NCBI RefSeq assembly: GCF_900167075.1
Contig: NZ_FUWH01000003.1
Coordinates: 1 to 64,000, forward strand
DNA length: 64,000 nucleotides
DNA from: Sediminibacterium ginsengisoli
GTDB taxonomy: Bacteria; Bacteroidota; Bacteroidia; Chitinophagales; Chitinophagaceae
Direction of reading: 5' to 3'
Shown: piece by piece, positions 62,564 through 64,000 of the stretch
Layout: each line of letters begins with the position of its first letter
How positions within the stretch are numbered: the first letter of the stretch is position 1
The notes under the pieces: generated by a model
What the model was told of the DNA's origin: nothing
Databases searched by the model: none
The model's input: the letters and a program-made list of their open reading frames with translations, nothing else
Program-made: the position numbers and the translations under genes

Positions 62564-63688
62564 TTAATAATCGATTACCTGCTCCTGTATACTTGCCGGG
62601 ATCTCGCGCCACTCATACTGCTGATTTCGCAGCTGCGGCTCAAAACCCGCTTCGCGGATGGCATCCTGCATAGTCCTGTATGTAAAGCGGTGCGGTGCGC
62701 CTGCCGCACTTACCACGTTCTCTTCGATCATGATGCTTCCGAAATCATTGGCACCGGCATGCAGGCAGATCTGTGCGGTCTGTTTGCCCACGGTAAGCCA
62801 GCTCGCCTGGATATTCTTCACATTTGGCAGCATGATCCGGCTGATGGCAATCATCCTGATATATTCATCGGGTGTTGTTAGGTTATGCACGCCGCGTATA
62901 CGCGTCAGCAAAGTGTCCACATCCTGGAATGTCCACGGTATGAATGCCAGGAAACCTTTCGCATCGGCCGGTTTACGGCTCTGTACTTCGCGGATGCGTT
63001 CGAGGTGGATGAACCGCTCTTCCAGCGTTTCCACATGTCCGAACATCATGGTTGCACTGGTCGTGATGTTTAATTTATGCGCCTGGTGCATAATCTCCAG
63101 CCACTCGTCGGCCCCGCATTTTCCTTTCGAGATCAGCCTTCTTACCCTGTCTATCAGGATCTCTGCGCCCGCGCCCGGCAATGAATCAAGACCGGCTTCC
63201 TGCAAGGCTTTCAGTACATCGTGGTGACTCATTTTCTCCAGTTTGCAGATATGCGCCACTTCGGGTGGTCCGAGTGCATGGAGTTTAATGGTCGGGAATT
63301 CCTGTTTCAGCTGGCGGAAGGTCTTTGTATAAAAATCCAGCCCGAGGCCGGGGTGATGCCCGCCCTGCAACAGTAACTGGTCGCCGCCGTATTTCAGCGT
63401 TTCGGATATTTTTTTCCTGTAGGTATCCATATCCGTTATGTAGGCATCTGCATGTCCCGGGATACGGTAGAAATTACAGAACTTACAATTGGCGATACAT
63501 ACATTGGTCGTATTCACATTCCGGTCTATCTGCCAGGTTACTTTCCCGTGCGGCACCTGCTTTTTACGCATTTCATCCGCCACATACATAAGCTCTGCAA
63601 GGGGTGCATGCTCAAAAAGGAACATTCCTTCTTCGATGGAAAGGAATTCCATATTCAGTGCCTTCCGGTATAAATCTGCTGTTTGCAT
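62564..63688 (-). CDS. mqnC: Cyclic dehypoxanthinyl futalosine synthase (radical SAM)
   Basis: The ATG at 63688 gives 374 residues. The radical SAM motif is CIANCKFC (CX3CX2C), with QGGHHPGLGLDFYTKTF and the MqnC-type C-terminal region ENVVSAAGAPHRF. MqnC makes cyclic DHFL in the futalosine route to menaquinone. The homologous CofH/MqnE enzymes differ in these regions. The GTG at 63694 would add two residues. The other mqn genes are not in the window. Confidence 0.93.
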   Translation of the reverse strand: MQTADLYRKALNMEFLSIEEGMFLFEHAPLAELMYVADEMRKKQVPHGKVTWQIDRNVNTTNVCIANCKFCNFYRIPGHADAYITDMDTYRKKISETLKYGGDQLLLQGGHHPGLGLDFYTKTFRQLKQEFPTIKLHALGPPEVAHICKLEKMSHHDVLKALQEAGLDSLPGAGAEILIDRVRRLISKGKCGADEWLEIMHQAHKLNITTSATMMFGHVETLEERFIHLERIREVQSRKPADAKGFLAFIPWTFQDVDTLLTRIRGVHNLTTPDEYIRMIAISRIMLPNVKNIQASWLTVGKQTAQICLHAGANDFGSIMIEENVVSAAGAPHRFTYRTMQDAIREAGFEPQLRNQQYEWREIPASIQEQVIDY

Positions 63689-63717
63689 ATCCACGCTCGT
63701 AAGAATTAAATGAACTG

Positions 63718-63725
63718 CAAAGGTA
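63718..63725 (-). promoter_or_regulatory. -7 box (TACCTTTG) for mqnC
   Basis: An exact TAnnTTTG match on the minus strand, 29 bases before the ATG at 63688. Confidence 0.5.
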
Positions 63726-63856
63726 GGATGATAAAATGGATTGTAATGGCTTATTGAAGTGGTCCGTTCCCGGCTTTTTACCGTTCAAAACAGGTTAAAC
63801 GCATTCGGGCGCAATGCGTCACGTTTACTCGGGCCTTTTTTGTATATTGATGCTGC

Positions 63857-64000
63857 ATGAAACGACTACTACCGATTATTGCCTTACTGCTTTGTATCAG
63901 CATGCGCACTGCCGCGCAGGAAGAATTTGTTCCGCCGCAATCCCGTTTCATCACACGTTTTCCTTTTACGCAGCTGAGTGGCGGCATTATTATCGTCCGT
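63857..64000 (+). CDS. N-terminal fragment of an exported protein, possibly aspartyl-protease-like
   Basis: The frame runs off the right edge after 48 codons: signal peptide MKRLLPIIALLLCISMRTAA then QEEFVPPQSRF, ITRFPFTQLSGG, IIIVR. The phrase FPFTQLSGGIIIV resembles, from memory, the first strand of retropepsin-like aspartyl proteases of Chitinophagaceae, which have the catalytic DTG soon after. That residue lies outside the window, so the assignment is tentative. Confidence 0.45.
   Translation, partial: MKRLLPIIALLLCISMRTAAQEEFVPPQSRFITRFPFTQLSGGIIIVR

Noticed and set aside
1..64000. tRNA, rRNA, insertion sequences, integrases or prophage genes
   Set aside because: I looked for T-loop and anticodon-stem patterns, transposase motifs and attachment repeats in the gaps and saw none; an automated tRNA and IS scan would settle this.

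Overview
The window comes from a chromosome of the phylum Bacteroidota, most likely family Chitinophagaceae (Chitinophaga-like). The evidence is a gliding/type IX secretion C-terminal domain protein paired with a PorP/SprF-like partner, a PorZ-like propeller with a type A sorting tail, DUF1579, DUF4836, DUF5606 and GLPGLI family proteins, the large IspG variant, IcmF, and the futalosine menaquinone enzyme MqnC. Many upstream regions also carry the Bacteroidota -7 promoter box TAnnTTTG. Coding density is high and no gap exceeds 300 bases. I see no tRNA, rRNA, CRISPR array, transposase, integrase or attachment site, so this reads as core chromosome rather than a mobile island.

Layout. 1-4.6 kb: 3' end of a giant repeat adhesin with a CHU_C tail, overlapping its PorP/SprF-like partner. 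4.6-8.3 kb: rpoN with a divergent PAP2-like membrane protein, a small exported protein and a DegT-type aminotransferase. 8.4-17.1 kb: DsbA-like oxidoreductase, DUF1579 and DUF5606 proteins, a GH3/beta-lactamase-fold fusion, a DUF4836 lipoprotein and an FtsX-like ABC pair. 17.4-20.4 kb: lipoprotein, membrane protein, NarL-type sensor kinase and regulator, then a small HTH protein. 20.5-27.5 kb: PorZ-like T9SS protein, IcmF mutase and RidA. 27.5-30.9 kb: a degenerate 3-hydroxyacyl-CoA dehydrogenase, TsaB, an ArsR-like regulator and an ETHE1-like MBL-rhodanese. 30.9-35.5 kb: operon ispG-nadB-lpxL-like. 35.5-40.4 kb: kbl with a class D beta-lactamase, and an OmpR-type two-component system. 40.6-48.5 kb: GLPGLI protein, oligopeptide-type permease, a 34-codon membrane peptide, a glycosyltransferase, an alpha/beta hydrolase, a MarR regulator with acyl-CoA dehydrogenase, and a cell-wall amidase. 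48.5-59.4 kb: S9 peptidase, AhpD-like protein with 2-oxoacid:ferredoxin oxidoreductase beta subunit, an orphan response regulator, a JmjC/cupin protein, TsaC/Sua5, RNase HII, heme A synthase, a membrane patatin and an L,D-transpeptidase. 59.5-64 kb: ECF sigma, anti-sigma and outer-membrane protein operon, a small lipoprotein, mqnC, and the start of a probable aspartyl-protease-like protein.

How the genes fit together. Several loci build or serve the envelope: T9SS cargo and components, lipid A acylation, an amidase, an L,D-transpeptidase, the GH3 fusion and an envelope-type ECF operon. Others serve respiration and cofactors: MqnC, heme A synthase, NadB and IspG. TsaB and TsaC both belong to tRNA t6A synthesis. 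No obviously new multi-gene defence or mobile system is visible. The observations most worth checking are an ECF promoter matching TGTAAC-N16-CGTA, a MarR operator inside its own promoter, two small membrane or lipoprotein genes, a sequence shared between the leaders of two related response-regulator loci, and several proteins with altered catalytic motifs.
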